A DNA stretch of 64,000 bases, from NCBI GenBank assembly GCA_030620095.1, contig JAUTXW010002403.1:186001-250000 (forward strand). The letters are read 5' to 3'. The stretch's first letter is position 1. Each line of letters opens with the position of its first letter. Positions 52,864 through 64,000 of the stretch are shown here, piece by piece. Source of the DNA: Kuschelorhynchus macadamiae. Its lineage: Eukaryota > Arthropoda > Insecta > Coleoptera > Curculionidae. The position numbers and the translations under genes are program-made. Below the pieces are notes generated by a model. It worked only from the letters and a program-made list of their open reading frames with translations, was not told where the DNA came from and ran no database searches.

Positions 52864-52875
52864 AGTAAATAACCG
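52864..52875. repeat. PLE target-site duplication, left
   Basis: AGTAAATAACCG, repeated at 55205-55216. It lies in the mariner right inverted end, and the matching left inverted end shows the uninterrupted order (cacggttatttactct). Confidence 0.88.
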
Positions 52876-52925
52876 TTAAGAAATCGTGGTTCTTGGGATT
52901 AGACTGTGTCAAATTGGAATTACTA

Positions 52926-52966
52926 TCCGACGTTTCGCCTTCGATTGCACGAGGCATCTTCAGGGA
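52926..52966 (-). ncRNA. Hammerhead-like terminal motif, minus copy
   Basis: Read on the minus strand: ccctgaagatgcctcgtgc, then aatcgaaggcgaaacgtcgg. See 55081-55121 for the structural reading. Confidence 0.4.
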
Positions 52967-53005
52967 TCTTTACGAGATCTGAACACTGAATAAGCTCGAA
53001 GATAT

Positions 53006-53733
53006 TCAGGCGTTCCGACTTGTGCTCGCCGAACCGTGACCCTGTGTTAAGATCGGTTTCCACGTGTGATGTAGACCGTAATCCGTGTCTCTATTGAAAT
53101 TTTTGGTATGTTTAAATATTTCAATAGATTCTCTAACTTTTCGTTTATAAAAACCTGGAACCGACGCTAGAACCTTGGTTTCCTTTACATTTATGAAATG
53201 GCCAGTGTTATGCTGGTGTTCAGCTACAGCAGATTGAACAATTTGTTTCTTTTTATACATCGTTCATGTTCCTTAAGTCTAGTTGATATTGAGCGTCCTG
53301 TTTCTCCCACATACACTTCTCCACAGGAGCAAGGAATTTTATATACTCCTTCTGTTTGGAAAGGTACAAGATCTTTCGGGGATCGCAAGCATTGTCCAAT
53401 CTTCTTATGTGTATTGAAGATTGTACGTATGTTGGACCGCCGAAGTAATCGTCCTATTTTGTCTGTAGTGCCTTGTATGTAGGGAAGAACAACACTACCT
53501 AATGGTGGCTCTTTATCATTCTCCTTTGGCGGAGTTGGTTTACTATATCTTTTAATTGAACGCGTAATATCTTCAGTGCAATAGCCATTCCCTCTGAGAG
53601 CTTTGGTCAGTTTCGATATTTCCGATGTTAAAGAATCTTGATCAGAAATCGAAATAGCTCTGAATACTAGTGAGTTAATAACCGATTTCTTTTGTGCTGG
53701 ATGGTGATGAGAATTTGCATTTGCAATTAGCAA
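53006..53733 (-). pseudogene. PLE RT tail plus GIY-YIG endonuclease, inverted copy
   Basis: The minus-strand frame 53733-53224 reads NANSHHHPAQKKS, then the linker LPYIQGTTDKIGRLLRRSNI, then GVYKIPCSCGEVYVGETGR and STRLKEHERCIK. A frame change leads to VAEHQHNTGHFINVKETKV (about 53230-53150). The endonuclease core (GVY...VYVGETGRS...R..EH) is preserved. It is cut where it meets the plus-strand copy near 53736. Confidence 0.85.
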
Positions 53734-53736
53734 CTT

Positions 53737-55123
53737 TTGGACAACAACACCTATAAGGTTATGCAGGTAGACCCCACAAGTAGAATAGAAAGACGCATTA
53801 CCAATTTGATCAACACATCCAGTCTACCACCAGAGGAGAAAAAATCATTAAAACCAAGCAGCTCCAAGATTCCCAGGTTCTACGGTCTTCTGAAGATACA
53901 CAAAGACAACGTACCACTTCGACTGATCGTCAGTGCAATAGACTCGCCCACATACAAACTAAAAACTTAAGACAATCCAGTTGGATCCCGAAGATATTTT
54001 TGTCAGTTTCGATGTAGGATCACTTTACACAAATGTTCCTGTCAACGACTCAATTTCCATTATATCAGACATACTGGATAATAATAATCTTGATAAAAAC
54101 TTAATAGACCTAGTGGAAACTTATCTTACATCTACTTATTTCATTTTTTAAGGAACTTTTTATGAACAAACTTCAGGGGCAGCTATGGGATCTCCTCTAT
54201 CACCTGTGGTAGCGAATATCTTTATGGAAGCCTTTGAGGATATTGCTCTAATATCCACTCAACTAAAACCGAAGCACTGGTTTAGATATGTAGATGATAC
54301 TTTTGTGGTTTGGCCTCATGGACAGGATAATCTCCTCATATTTCTGGAATACCTTAATCAGCAACATCATAAGATCAAGTTCACGATGGAAATTGAATCT
54401 AATGGAACAATTCCCTTTCTAGATGTATGTGTTCAAAGGAAGGAAAATGGTACATTAGGACATTCTGTGTATAGAAAACCGACGCATACAAATAGACACT
54501 TAAATGCAAATTCTTATCACCATCCAGCACAAAAGAAATCGGTTAGTAACTCACTAGTATTCAGAGCTATTTCGATTTCTGATCAAGATTCTTTAACATC
54601 GGAAACATCGAAACTGACCGAAGCTCTCAGAGGGAATGGCTATTGCACTGAAGATATTACGCGATCAACTAAAAGATATAGTAAACCATCTCCGCCAAAG
54701 GAGAATGATAAAGAGCCACCATTAGGTAGTGTTGTTCTTCCCTACATACATGGCACTACAGACAAAATAGGACGATTACTTCAACTGTCCAACAAACGTA
54801 CAATCTTCAATACACATAAGAAGATTGGACAATGCTTGCGATCCCCGAAAGATCTTGTACCTTTCCAAACAGAAGGAGTATATAAAATGCATTGCTCCTG
54901 TGGAGAAGTGTATGTGGGAGAAACAGGACGCTCAATATCAACTAGGCTTAAGGAACATGAACGATGTATTAAAAAGAAACAAATTGTTCAATCTGCTGTA
55001 GCTGAACTCCAGCATAACACTGGCCATTTCATAAATGTAAAGGAAGCTCATTCAGTGTTCAGATCTCGTGGAGTCAAGATCCCTGAAGATGCCTCGTGCA
55101 ATCGAAGGCGAAACGTCGGATAG
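53737..55123 (+). pseudogene. PLE reverse transcriptase and GIY-YIG endonuclease
   Basis: The RT begins internally: PRFYGLLKIHKDNVPLRLIVS and DSPTYKL. A frameshift near 53965 leads to IFVSFDVGSLYTNVPVND (motif A), and a stop at about 54148 precedes GAAMGSPLSPVVANIFMEAF (motif B), then FRYVDDTFVVW (motif C), VYRKPTHTNRHLNA, the linker and the endonuclease GVYKMHCSCGEVYVGETGR, STRLKEHERC. The frame runs 312 codons from 54185 to 55123. One frameshift and one stop inactivate it. The 5' end of the RT is missing. Confidence 0.9.
55081..55121 (+). ncRNA. Candidate hammerhead-like motif at PLE 3' end
   Basis: CCTGAAGA is followed by gcct...aggc, a 4-bp stem with an 11-base loop, then GAAACGTC. This fits C-U-G-A-N-G-A, helix II, G-A-A-A and a minimal helix III (AC/GT) before C, as reported for minimal type I hammerheads in Penelope-like elements. 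One extra T between the A of CTGAAGA and helix II weakens it. Diverged versions occur at 52926-52966, 24071-24110, 14768-14803 and 57457-57495. Confidence 0.45.
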
Positions 55124-55204
55124 TAATTCCATTTTGACACAGTCTAATCCCAAGAACCATGATTTCTTAATTGACCAAAGTCGTGAAAGCTTCCGTTCTA
55201 TGAT

Positions 55205-55216
55205 AGTAAATAACCG
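55205..55216. repeat. PLE target-site duplication, right
   Basis: AGTAAATAACCG, exact partner of 52864-52875. Confidence 0.88.
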
Positions 55217-55562
55217 CGACTATTTTATCCTGGTCTACTCCGTTTTACCATAAAATACAAATAAGTGGGAATTGTGGCACATTTTTAAGTGGCTTTATTT
55301 GGAAAACTATACATTTTAGACATAGGTTATGTTATATAAAAGTTGTTTAGAATTGTTAAGAGAGTTCAAAAAACATAAAATATACATGGGTTCCACTTAA
55401 AATAACGAAGTCGTGGTCATTTCCGGAGAAACCAGAACCGATATTGTTTTTATGTTAAAAATGTTCACAATAATCAACACCATCAACGCACCAAATTCCA
55501 TATTTTAATCTTTAGCAGTTTTCAAATGGCGCCTTGGGTAGTTCTTTCATTGTTACCCTGTA

Positions 55563-57113
<1,551 letters not shown>

Positions 57114-57227
57114 CCTTAAAGCTGTCTGGTGAAACGCCTTTAGATAAAGTACTACCAGGTGAATGGTCAAAAGTAGACTCCGTTGCTAAGCTGCCTTCGC
57201 TGCTCTGTTGGCTGACCAGACTGTCGC
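57114..57227 (-). CDS. CARMIL: CARMIL internal exon
   Basis: Acceptor ttttaacag and donor gtaagaat frame a 114-nt exon, phase 1 at both ends, encoding DSLVSQQSSEGSLATESTFD and HSPGSTLSKGVSPDSFK. It is Ser-rich with SP sites, a low-complexity segment of the CARMIL tail. With symmetric phase it could be skipped without shifting the frame. The assignment rests on order, strand and phase continuity with the clear CARMIL exons at 62972-63330. Confidence 0.7.
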
Positions 57228-57396
57228 CTGTTAAAATTTTGAAAGTAAATGATTTTATATTAATCTCTACCCTTAAAGAAATGTTAATATAAGTTAACAC
57301 TTAAAACTAGAGATGAATTTAATTCGCGAAAATATCAAAAATAAAATGGACTTTAAAAAACAGAACTTTTGGGTCATAGTACGAAAACTTCTACTG

Positions 57397-57505
57397 CTGG
57401 ATTTATGAAGAAGTCATGGTTCTCGGGTTTAACCCGTGTCAACCGTGGAAATACTGGCAGACGTTTGGCTTGGGATTGCACGATAGATTTTCAGGGAGCT
57501 TCAAT
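57397..57505 (-). mobile_element. PLE 3' terminal remnant
   Basis: gaagtcatggttctcgggtt, followed by the diverged hammerhead-like block (57457-57495, minus strand ccctgaaaatctatcgtgc) matches the 3' end of the PLE at 55081-55190. No coding part remains. Confidence 0.6.
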
Positions 57506-58985
57506 GAATGAGATCAAAATGACCTTGCGAACATATTTTTTTTGTTTAAAACGTGTTTTTCTTTTATTGGTTTATACAGGGGTGTTTAATTTTAAACCAG
57601 CTTAATTGTATGATAATTGAATATTAATATATTTTTATTTCATGTTACAATAACGTCATAACAACTGTTTCGAGTTTGAGATGATCATAGTGTTAACCTT
57701 AGAGGAAGAATAAAAATATAGTTCATATTTAGCCACTGCCAAGATGGTGAATATGTTCAAACACGACGCAATAAAATTTTCATACAGAGAATAGTAACGT
57801 ATTTCCAGTATTAGTTTCTAAGCAGTATAAAGAAATTACTTTTATTGCAAAATAGTATAAAATACAAACTAAAATACACAAAATCTCAGATCATATTTCA
57901 CCAGTAACAAGAGTTTTAGTTAGCTATGGCTAACTCGATCGACAACTCCACGTATTAGACCATCCCACTTTCATTGACAAGGGACCCTTATAGTAAAAAA
58001 GTATAATAGTCTGCAGTAAACATTGTTACAGGGTCACGTGACCGGCGTGGCTTAAAAACCAATAGGAGGTCGTGGAACTACAATAAATTTTAACATTAAA
58101 GAAATTAATTTGCTAAAAAATATTTTTTTAGCGTCACTACCGCATGTGTTTTAATGTATTATTGTGTATTTGTTGATATGGCTCAAATCTTCTAATTATA
58201 TGTTGCCTTACTTCAAGAAGCAGTGTTATAAAGGCGCGGTGACATTAGAAGAACACTAATTTTTTAAATATTTAATAAATAAGTTTTATTTACTTTCTCT
58301 TGGACATTGCGAAACTAGGAGCTTTAGTTGACCTAAGTATGGTGCGGCAATGTGAGTTTGTAAAAAAATGGCCGTTTAAGTTTGGAATTTTCTTTGAATC
58401 ACTAAGTAAACAGCAAGATTTCCGTTTCCAGGAGACATGTCTAATGGAAGATACCTTATTCACTTATTTTAGGTCGTATTGACCAATCCGGTATTGACCA
58501 ATCCGGTTCAGTATAATAGAATGTTTATTTCGTCGGGGGTCATGTGAGAATCTTCAGAAGCAAAATGATACAAAAAAGACTCAGAGGTGATTTTTTTGCC
58601 AATTACAATAGTTTTTCCTATCACAGAATTAAAATAATTATAGAATATACCTATACTATATTAAAATAGTCGAAGGGCGTCTGACGCTCAAAAAAAGATA
58701 CTGCGATTTCGAAAATCACTAGATTTTGGATGAAATCTGGGGAAATAATAAAGTTTCACATGATTTCGCGCCTTTTTTTAATTTTCACTTGAGTTGGGCC
58801 AATTTTTTATATAAGTGTTGCCAGGTAAAGGAATTTAAATGGTGATTCTTTGGGTATTAAAAGTAAAAATGTGTTCGTAAACATGTTCTAAACTGGTTAG
58901 AATTTAAGATTTAGGATATTGAAAATTAAAAAAAAATCTTTTATTTTTTAAATTTTAGCTATTAACATGGAAAAACAATATGATA
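57506..58985. other. CARMIL intron, nothing recognised
   Basis: AT-rich intron. A small inverted repeat (gggcgtctgacgctc, 58674-58688) and a direct repeat gaccaatccggt at 58481 and 58496 were the only structures noticed. Confidence 0.35.
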
Positions 58986-59009
58986 ACTGGCTATTCTATT
59001 CGTATCTAA

Positions 59010-60390
59010 TAGCGCTCGCTTTTTTTTTACTTTCCTCGCAAGAGGAAATATTCTAGTTACAAAAAAAACATGTTTTCTCATTTTCGTCGGTTAGCCTGTA
59101 TGTCTGTCCGCGACAAAGCTCAAGGAACTGCTTGTCCTATTTACTTCAAGTTTTGGTTAAAAATTAAAGGTCATATGATGATGACGTGGTAACATTTTGG
59201 TAAAAATCAAATATGGCTGAACAAAATGGCGGTTTATTGAAATGTTAAAAAAATATTACGAAGAAACTGCTTATCCATTTTATCCAAATTTTGCAGAAAA
59301 ATTAGGTTTAACATAACTATCAACTGACAAGTTTTACTACAAATCCAAAATGGCGGCCTAATAAAATATTGTGTGTCAATGCAGAAAACTACTACATCGA
59401 TTATGTTCAAATTTTGCTCAAAAATCAAATATTATATAGGGATGAACTGGTAAAAATGTTGAGACAAATTCAAAATGGGGGAACAAAACGGTGGCCTAAT
59501 TAAATGTTTAAAAATATCTGAAAAAGGTATTGATTGATTGATGACAACCCCATTTTAAATATTTATTACTAAAAATGTAATAATTGTTCACTTAATATCG
59601 ATTTTTAATCAAATTTGTATAAATATTAAAATTCACTCGCATTCTAGGCATTCCTACTCTCATTTTTTAAATATTTACTAAAAATGTATGTTATGTATTT
59701 TCAAATACCCCCAGATTCCTACTTTCTTTCAGCCAAATCTACACAAATGTTAAAATTCCGCCGCCACGTTGGCATTACAATGTTGAATTTTTAAAATTTT
59801 GACAAAAATTCATGATGTGCAGTCTTAGATACCCCTAAATGCCGAATTTTAATCAAATCTGCAAACATTTTAAAATTAGTCTGCTATGATGGTGCCGCCA
59901 TTTTTAATTCTCAAATATTAACTAAAATTTCATAAATTTTATTCTTAAATACTTCTAGATACTGATATTTCAGCCGAATCTGTACAAATGACAAAATTCG
60001 TTCGCTATAATGGCGCCACCATTTTGTTTTTGTTGTGCATTCTTAAATAATCCCCACAAATGTTAAAATCATCCGTCCGACCTGTTCACATTGTCATTTT
60101 GACACGGCTATTTTGAATTTTTAAATGCTGACACTTTTAAATTTTCTTAGGCACTGATTTTCAGTTTTGGCTACACAAGTAACAAAATTCGTCGGCCACA
60201 TTGGCGCCACCATTTGGATTTCTAAACGTTAACTAAAAAAATTCGGATTTTTTATATCCGAAAGTGTATGTATGTCAAATTTGAAAATAATCGGTAATGG
60301 AAGTGCTGAAAAATCCATTACAAGATTTGAACCAGTCATACAAACATACAATCCGACGAATAGGAAGCTAATAAAAGCGCGTTAAAAGCA
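59010..60390. repeat. Degenerate tandem array with 'aatggcg' blocks
   Basis: Two or three ~120-base units at about 59110-59520 share gctcaaggaactgcttgtcctatt-like text, caaaatggcggc and aaatgtt. Then about six looser units at 59540-60260 repeat ccgccattttt, aaatattNactaaaa, ttcttaaatac and catctgNacaaaNgttaaaatt. The outer parts have weakly inverted texts (cgtcggttagcctgtatgtctgt at 59088 versus acatacaatccgacg at 60345). It lies in a CARMIL intron. It could be a proto-satellite or the internal repeats of a transposon. Confidence 0.5.
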
Positions 60391-61530
60391 TTGATTTTAG
60401 TTTAAAACTCTATTCACTAAAGAGGTTTAACTTTAGACGAGGTCTAACTTGACAGTTACAGGTTTAAGATGACATTTTCAATAACTGAACAAAAAATGTT
60501 TCTAAATGTCACAATTACAAAATGATAGCGACATAAGGCAAAAATAACTAAAAACTAAAGTTTAATAATATAGAAATAACTAATTTCCATTTAAACTTAC
60601 CTAACTTAATGGTTTGATTTTAGCTAGTAAAGTAGAGAACGATTATTTCTTTGAAGTTTGTAAAAATACTTATTTGCCTCATTAAGGAATAGGTAAGAAT
60701 ACTTCTTTTTGTCAAGGATAATGAAGCATGGCCCATTTCTTCATTTTCGTACATCAAATATTTTAACAGGTCGTCATTTTGTTTCGCCATGAATTCACTA
60801 TTCATACCAATATTTTGCCAGTTTTTTTTCATATCAGACGTAATTTTTGTGGAAAATTAAAAGTTAATCGAGCAAGTAGATTTTTTAGCTATACCGGAAC
60901 AGACCGACCGACAGTAATGGAAAAACATGAGGATCTGTAAAAACCCGGAACGATAATTTTTTCACGATTAATGATATTTCCTTATGCGGGAAGTGAAAAC
61001 TCACGCTGTCACTGGCATTTGTCAATAAATGGCCACGGCTTGGGCATATGCCATCCCCACTTCTTGTTTTATCGTAAACACTGGTCGATAGAATGTGAAC
61101 AATAGGGGAACCATGTTGGCGCATACCCCTAACGTGATTTATGAATGAGTTGTGATCTCTGTTTTAATTCTTACTCTAAGGTGTTAACAGTAGATATGTT
61201 CTTGTAGTATGAAGGACTCTACATAATTATCAAAATGATGGCAAATAAACAAAGCCTAGTATTGTCTTGAGTATCTAAATCATACTATTACAAGTAATGA
61301 ACAGGTGTCATCAAAAAGAAGAGTTTTAGTCAATTCACACAAAGGTTACACATTAAATACAACTTTCTGCCGAAAAAGGATATATCTGATCCGGTCTCTA
61401 GTGATTATAAAGGTGTCCCTGGATGGACATAATTATATTTGTAAATGTTATTATTTTGAATATCAAAAGAAAAATTCATACTTCATAACAACTTTTGCTT
61501 GTTACGAAGTTTGAATGGGAATTAGCTATA
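60391..61530. other. CARMIL intron, nothing recognised
   Basis: The frame at 60885-61124 (minus) lies in less AT-rich text but has no motif I know. Confidence 0.35.
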
Positions 61531-61830
61531 CAGGTTGCCCAACAATCATAAAAATCTAAAATTAACCCGGAATAAAGTACTCTTATTTTTATAGTTATTG
61601 AACCATCCTATAAACAAAGGTTATTTTACAAAAATTGCGAGATCTAAAATCGAACCTAAATAATTTTGGAGGGAATAAAGATGTATCACAGGCGGTCTGA
61701 AATAAACAAAACGATTTAAAACCTCAATTCCTTTCCAAACTTTTTTTATAAAATATTTCAATAACTATAAAAATTATGCTAGTTTACTTAGTGTGTTATT
61801 TTAGATTTTTATAATTTTTGGACCATCAGT
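61531..61830. mobile_element. ~300-bp MITE
   Basis: Inverted ends: ccaacaatcataaaaatcta with aaat on the left, and its complement attttagatttttataattttt with ggaccatcagt on the right. An inner pair (ttatttttatagttattgaa / ttcaataactataaaaatta) extends the fold. Non-coding. Confidence 0.65.
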
Positions 61831-62200
61831 ATAACTGAGTCAGATACCAACTTTTTTTGTTACATTTTTTTTTAAATGCAAAATAATAACATTTCCAATG
61901 TTGATACCTAATTTAAAATTTTATACCTGTCAGTCTTCTGCTGAGTGGCGAATCCCCGGTATTTTTTCGAAGCAAATTGGGCGAGAACCTTTCAAGATTA
62001 TCTATGGAGCGGGATCGTGGGGTGGGGGTCATTAAACCTAAAAAAAATCCAAGGTCAATGGACATATTATTTTATAAAAGGTGGGAATAATATATTCTAA
62101 AATGTCTGCATTTTACCACAAAATATAAATCCCTTTAAAAATAAATCAACCAATAAAAATTTATGAGTTAGGTGTATTTACAATTACAACACTTAATATA

Positions 62201-62314
62201 CAGGGTTAAAGGGAAAAGACTACACATATTTTAACATTCAAGCATAGTCAATTGTAGTATACTTTCTAACATATAAGAATATCACTGTAGCACAAGCGTG
62301 TGAAATACAAAAAT

Positions 62315-62389
<75 letters not shown>

Positions 62390-62774
62390 CATAAGTAGGT
62401 ACAAATAAATTAGTTTTTTTGTTCAATAATAACGTTCCTATCTATTTACAGTAGCAGAACAACAACTGCAGCCGTAAGTGTTTCTTTCCGAGCTTCCGAA
62501 TGATGTATCCTAAAATAAAGCTCATATAATAATACCCAAATATTTGCTACTTTTTAAACAAAAACCTTTATTATTGAATAAATAATAATGTAACTAATAG
62601 TTTTTGATAATAAAATACATAGTAATTTGTCGCAGTTACAAAAAAAAAGTTCCATACTTACTCTTTTACTCAGAAATTGTCGGATAAGTTTTCACCCCTG
62701 GTTATAGGATAATTTTGTTCAAAGTTACTCATACTTACGGGTTAAAATATTTGAAGTCATTTCCGTTTCACCCT
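62201..62774. mobile_element. ~574-bp MITE with TA duplication and internal TA array
   Basis: It starts cagggttaaagggaaaagac and ends gaagtcatttccgtttcaccctg, inverted tips of a Tc1/mariner-like MITE, flanked by TA on both sides. It contains the TA array 62317-62385. Same family as the split element at 28906-32095. Confidence 0.55.
62317..62385. repeat. (TA)n microsatellite, 69 bp
   Basis: Pure TA run within the MITE at 62201-62774. Confidence 0.95.
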
Positions 62775-62971
62775 GTACAATTTTAGTGTAATGAGCAGTT
62801 ACTCCAAAATATATATTTTACAATATATATTTCTGGCTTTTTTTGTGTCCTGTATATTAAAAATAAAACCACTTGTTTTACAGAATCACATTTTAAAATA
62901 ATTCAGCATTAATATTTGGAACACTGTATTTAAAAATTCCCCGTCCTGTGGAAACATGATCATAAACTTAC

Positions 62972-63143
62972 CTCTCAATAACGGAGAATTCCGACTGAGC
63001 CTGGGTGTCTTTCGATCCTCACTTAACACTGGAGACGCGAATTCATGGTTGGGACTGCCGTCGAGCTGGAAAGAGTGACAATCGTCGGAAGTGGGCGTTA
63101 CTGACCCTGGACGGAAGAACGTGTCTAGGCCTTCGACTAAATC
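62972..63143 (-). CDS. CARMIL: CARMIL exon carrying the CSI motif
   Basis: A 172-nt exon between acceptor ttcttatag and donor gtaagttt. It opens in phase 0 with DLVEGLDTFFRPGSVTPTSD, which matches the CARMIL-specific interaction (CSI) motif of vertebrate CARMIL1 (DEGVDEFF). Then SFQLDGSPNHEFASPVLSED and KTPRLSRNSPLLR follow, a disordered phospho-rich stretch. CARMIL binds actin capping protein through the CPI plus CSI motifs and weakens its hold on barbed ends, promoting actin assembly at the leading edge. It follows the CPI exon 107 bases away and continues its frame. Confidence 0.85.
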
Positions 63144-63250
63144 CTATAAGAAAGTCTATTAATGTCTGAATTTATTTTTGCACATTAATGAAAGCCAAAA
63201 AGGTAAAATAATATCAAAATTGTTGTAAAATTTGTTGACTACAAAAGTAC

Positions 63251-63330
63251 CTGAGATATGGAATCAGTCACGTCAGGAGGTTTAACTACAGGCCTGGTTG
63301 GAGCTCTCGTTTTGGCTCTACGTGGTCTCC
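63251..63330 (-). CDS. CARMIL: CARMIL exon with end of the CPI motif
   Basis: An 80-nt exon between acceptor attttcag and donor gtactttt, entering with two bases of a split codon and leaving in phase 0. It encodes RPRRAKTRAPTRPVVKPPDV and TDSISQ. The RPRR...R..P..P text is the basic second half of the capping-protein-interaction (CPI) motif (in CARMIL1, LEHFTKLRPKRNKKQQ); the LxHxT half must be in the preceding exon beyond the window. The order CPI then CSI is as in vertebrate CARMILs. Confidence 0.82.
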
Positions 63331-63484
63331 CTGAAAATTAGATAAGTTTGTCCTGAAAATTTGATAAAATTGCACTATAGATGCTAAGCTATCTTCTAAG
63401 GGATGATTACAAAACCTATTACAATGTATTAGATTAATTTTTTTCCCTATTGACTATAGGAATTCTGTGGGGTGGTACCCAACC

Positions 63485-64000
63485 TGTCAGAATCATTGAA
63501 AAAATAGTGAAGAACCGTTAAGTTGTCTTTCTTGATCAGCATAATATTCTGAGTGACGCTGATTGGTTTCCAATTAAAGAAGAGCATAAGTGACAACATT
63601 TTTTCCAATCCTAGAGTGGCAATATGTAAATCTTAATGAGCGAAATTCGGCTACTGCAATATTTTGAGACCTAACAAAGGCGTTAGACTGTGTTAATCAA
63701 AACATATTGTTTCAGAAAATCAAAACATCACACAGTGGTTCCGCAGTGTTCAGTTTGGGAGCATATATTATTTCTAGTATACAGGTTTTTTCCTAATATG
63801 AATATGGAATTTCTTTTTGGTGGTCTTGTATCTTTCACAAAAACATTCAGAATGGTATTCTCTCTACAGGTGTCAGGATTACGCACTCTTCCAATAATAT
63901 TATTACTCTATCTATCCTTCCACTGCCCAAATTTATTCATTCAATATCTGCAATTGAGATTGAGGGGTATCGACAAGAACGGCACTTCCGAGCAGCCCTT
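63485..64000 (+). pseudogene. LINE reverse transcriptase fragment, runs off the window
   Basis: The plus-strand text reads KIVKNRLVVFLDQHNILSD-like (with a stop), then ATAIF*DLTKALDCVNQNIL, motif A of a Jockey/CR1-type RT with a stop inside, then worn sequence. It lies antisense in the CARMIL intron upstream of the CPI exon. Confidence 0.6.

Larger units (their letters stand above)
52876..55204 (+). mobile_element. Penelope-like element with inverted partial copy, 2.33 kb
   Basis: The insertion is bracketed by a 12-bp duplication. Its left 0.86 kb is a minus-strand copy of the element's 3' third. Its right 1.47 kb is the plus-strand element from within the RT to the 3' end. Both outer ends therefore carry the same terminal sequence inverted (ttaagaaatcgtggttcttgg / ccaagaaccatgatttcttaa). 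The right end has about 34 additional bases. Such inverted partial copies are known for Penelope elements. Confidence 0.9.
50988..55433 (+). mobile_element. Long-TIR mariner-type element, interrupted by a PLE
   Basis: The left inverted end (about 50988-51420) pairs with 52610-52875 plus 55217-55433, that is, with the PLE removed. Matching pieces include cgttattttaaNtggaac, ataggttatgttatANaaaa and gatttttcaagttttgatca. The inverted ends are about 400-430 bases. Without the PLE the element is about 2.1 kb, with a damaged transposase in the middle. Same general type as 33304-35087. Confidence 0.82.

Noticed and set aside
59110..60260. CRISPR-like array
   Set aside because: Units are diverged, of uneven spacing and in eukaryotic intron DNA; no short identical repeats with unique spacers.
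60885..61124. 79-codon minus-strand frame in less AT-rich text
   Set aside because: It lacks recognisable motifs and sits in a CARMIL intron without consistent splice signals on the minus strand.

Overview
The window is AT-rich eukaryotic DNA with GT-AG introns, two conserved animal genes and a dense, mixed set of transposons. It looks like an insect genome. A beetle is my guess from the mix of Penelope-like, mariner, Mutator-like and Jockey/CR1-type elements, but nothing in the sequence fixes the order.

Two host genes can be read. A four-exon gene on the plus strand (13920-15150) encodes a complete 131-residue RAB5IF/RCAF1/OPTI (C20orf24) protein. Four consecutive exons on the minus strand (63330-63251, 63143-62972, 57227-57114, 48702-48457) encode part of the disordered C-terminal half of CARMIL (LRRC16-type F-actin-uncapping protein), including the end of its capping-protein-binding CPI motif and its CSI motif. 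The CARMIL gene starts beyond the right edge, and I could not find its last exon(s) to the left. Its introns are 6-8 kb and packed with transposons.

The rest is mostly mobile DNA. From the left: the end of a hAT-like element (1-218); a 1.05-kb element with a 9-bp target duplication (264-1312); a 4.03-kb Mutator-like element (1784-5813) with palindromic inverted ends, a perfect 9-bp target duplication and a nine-exon SWIM-finger transposase; a tandem 250-bp repeat and small MITEs; then RAB5IF. Next come an RNase H remnant of one LINE, a second LINE (about 16985-21012) broken by a 534-bp retroposon, a degraded hAT (21173-22811), a Penelope-like (PLE) remnant, a hAT MITE, and a LINE inserted in a MITE (28906-32095). 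A mariner-type element with long inverted ends (33304-35087), another LINE and another PLE (38445-39500) follow.

At 39888-45660 lies a large, nearly perfect palindrome. Its arms are 2.6 and 2.74 kb, and its centre is a 440-bp TA array inside a head-to-head pair of Tc1 elements. It runs into another LINE (45590-46906). Farther right, a second long-TIR mariner (50988-55433) carries a complete PLE insertion (52876-55204) with a 12-bp target duplication. Long TA arrays sit at or near many of these junctions.

The most interesting items are the palindrome with its extra Tc1 fragment at the outer joint, the palindromic-TIR Mutator element, and a repeated PLE-terminal motif resembling a minimal hammerhead ribozyme.
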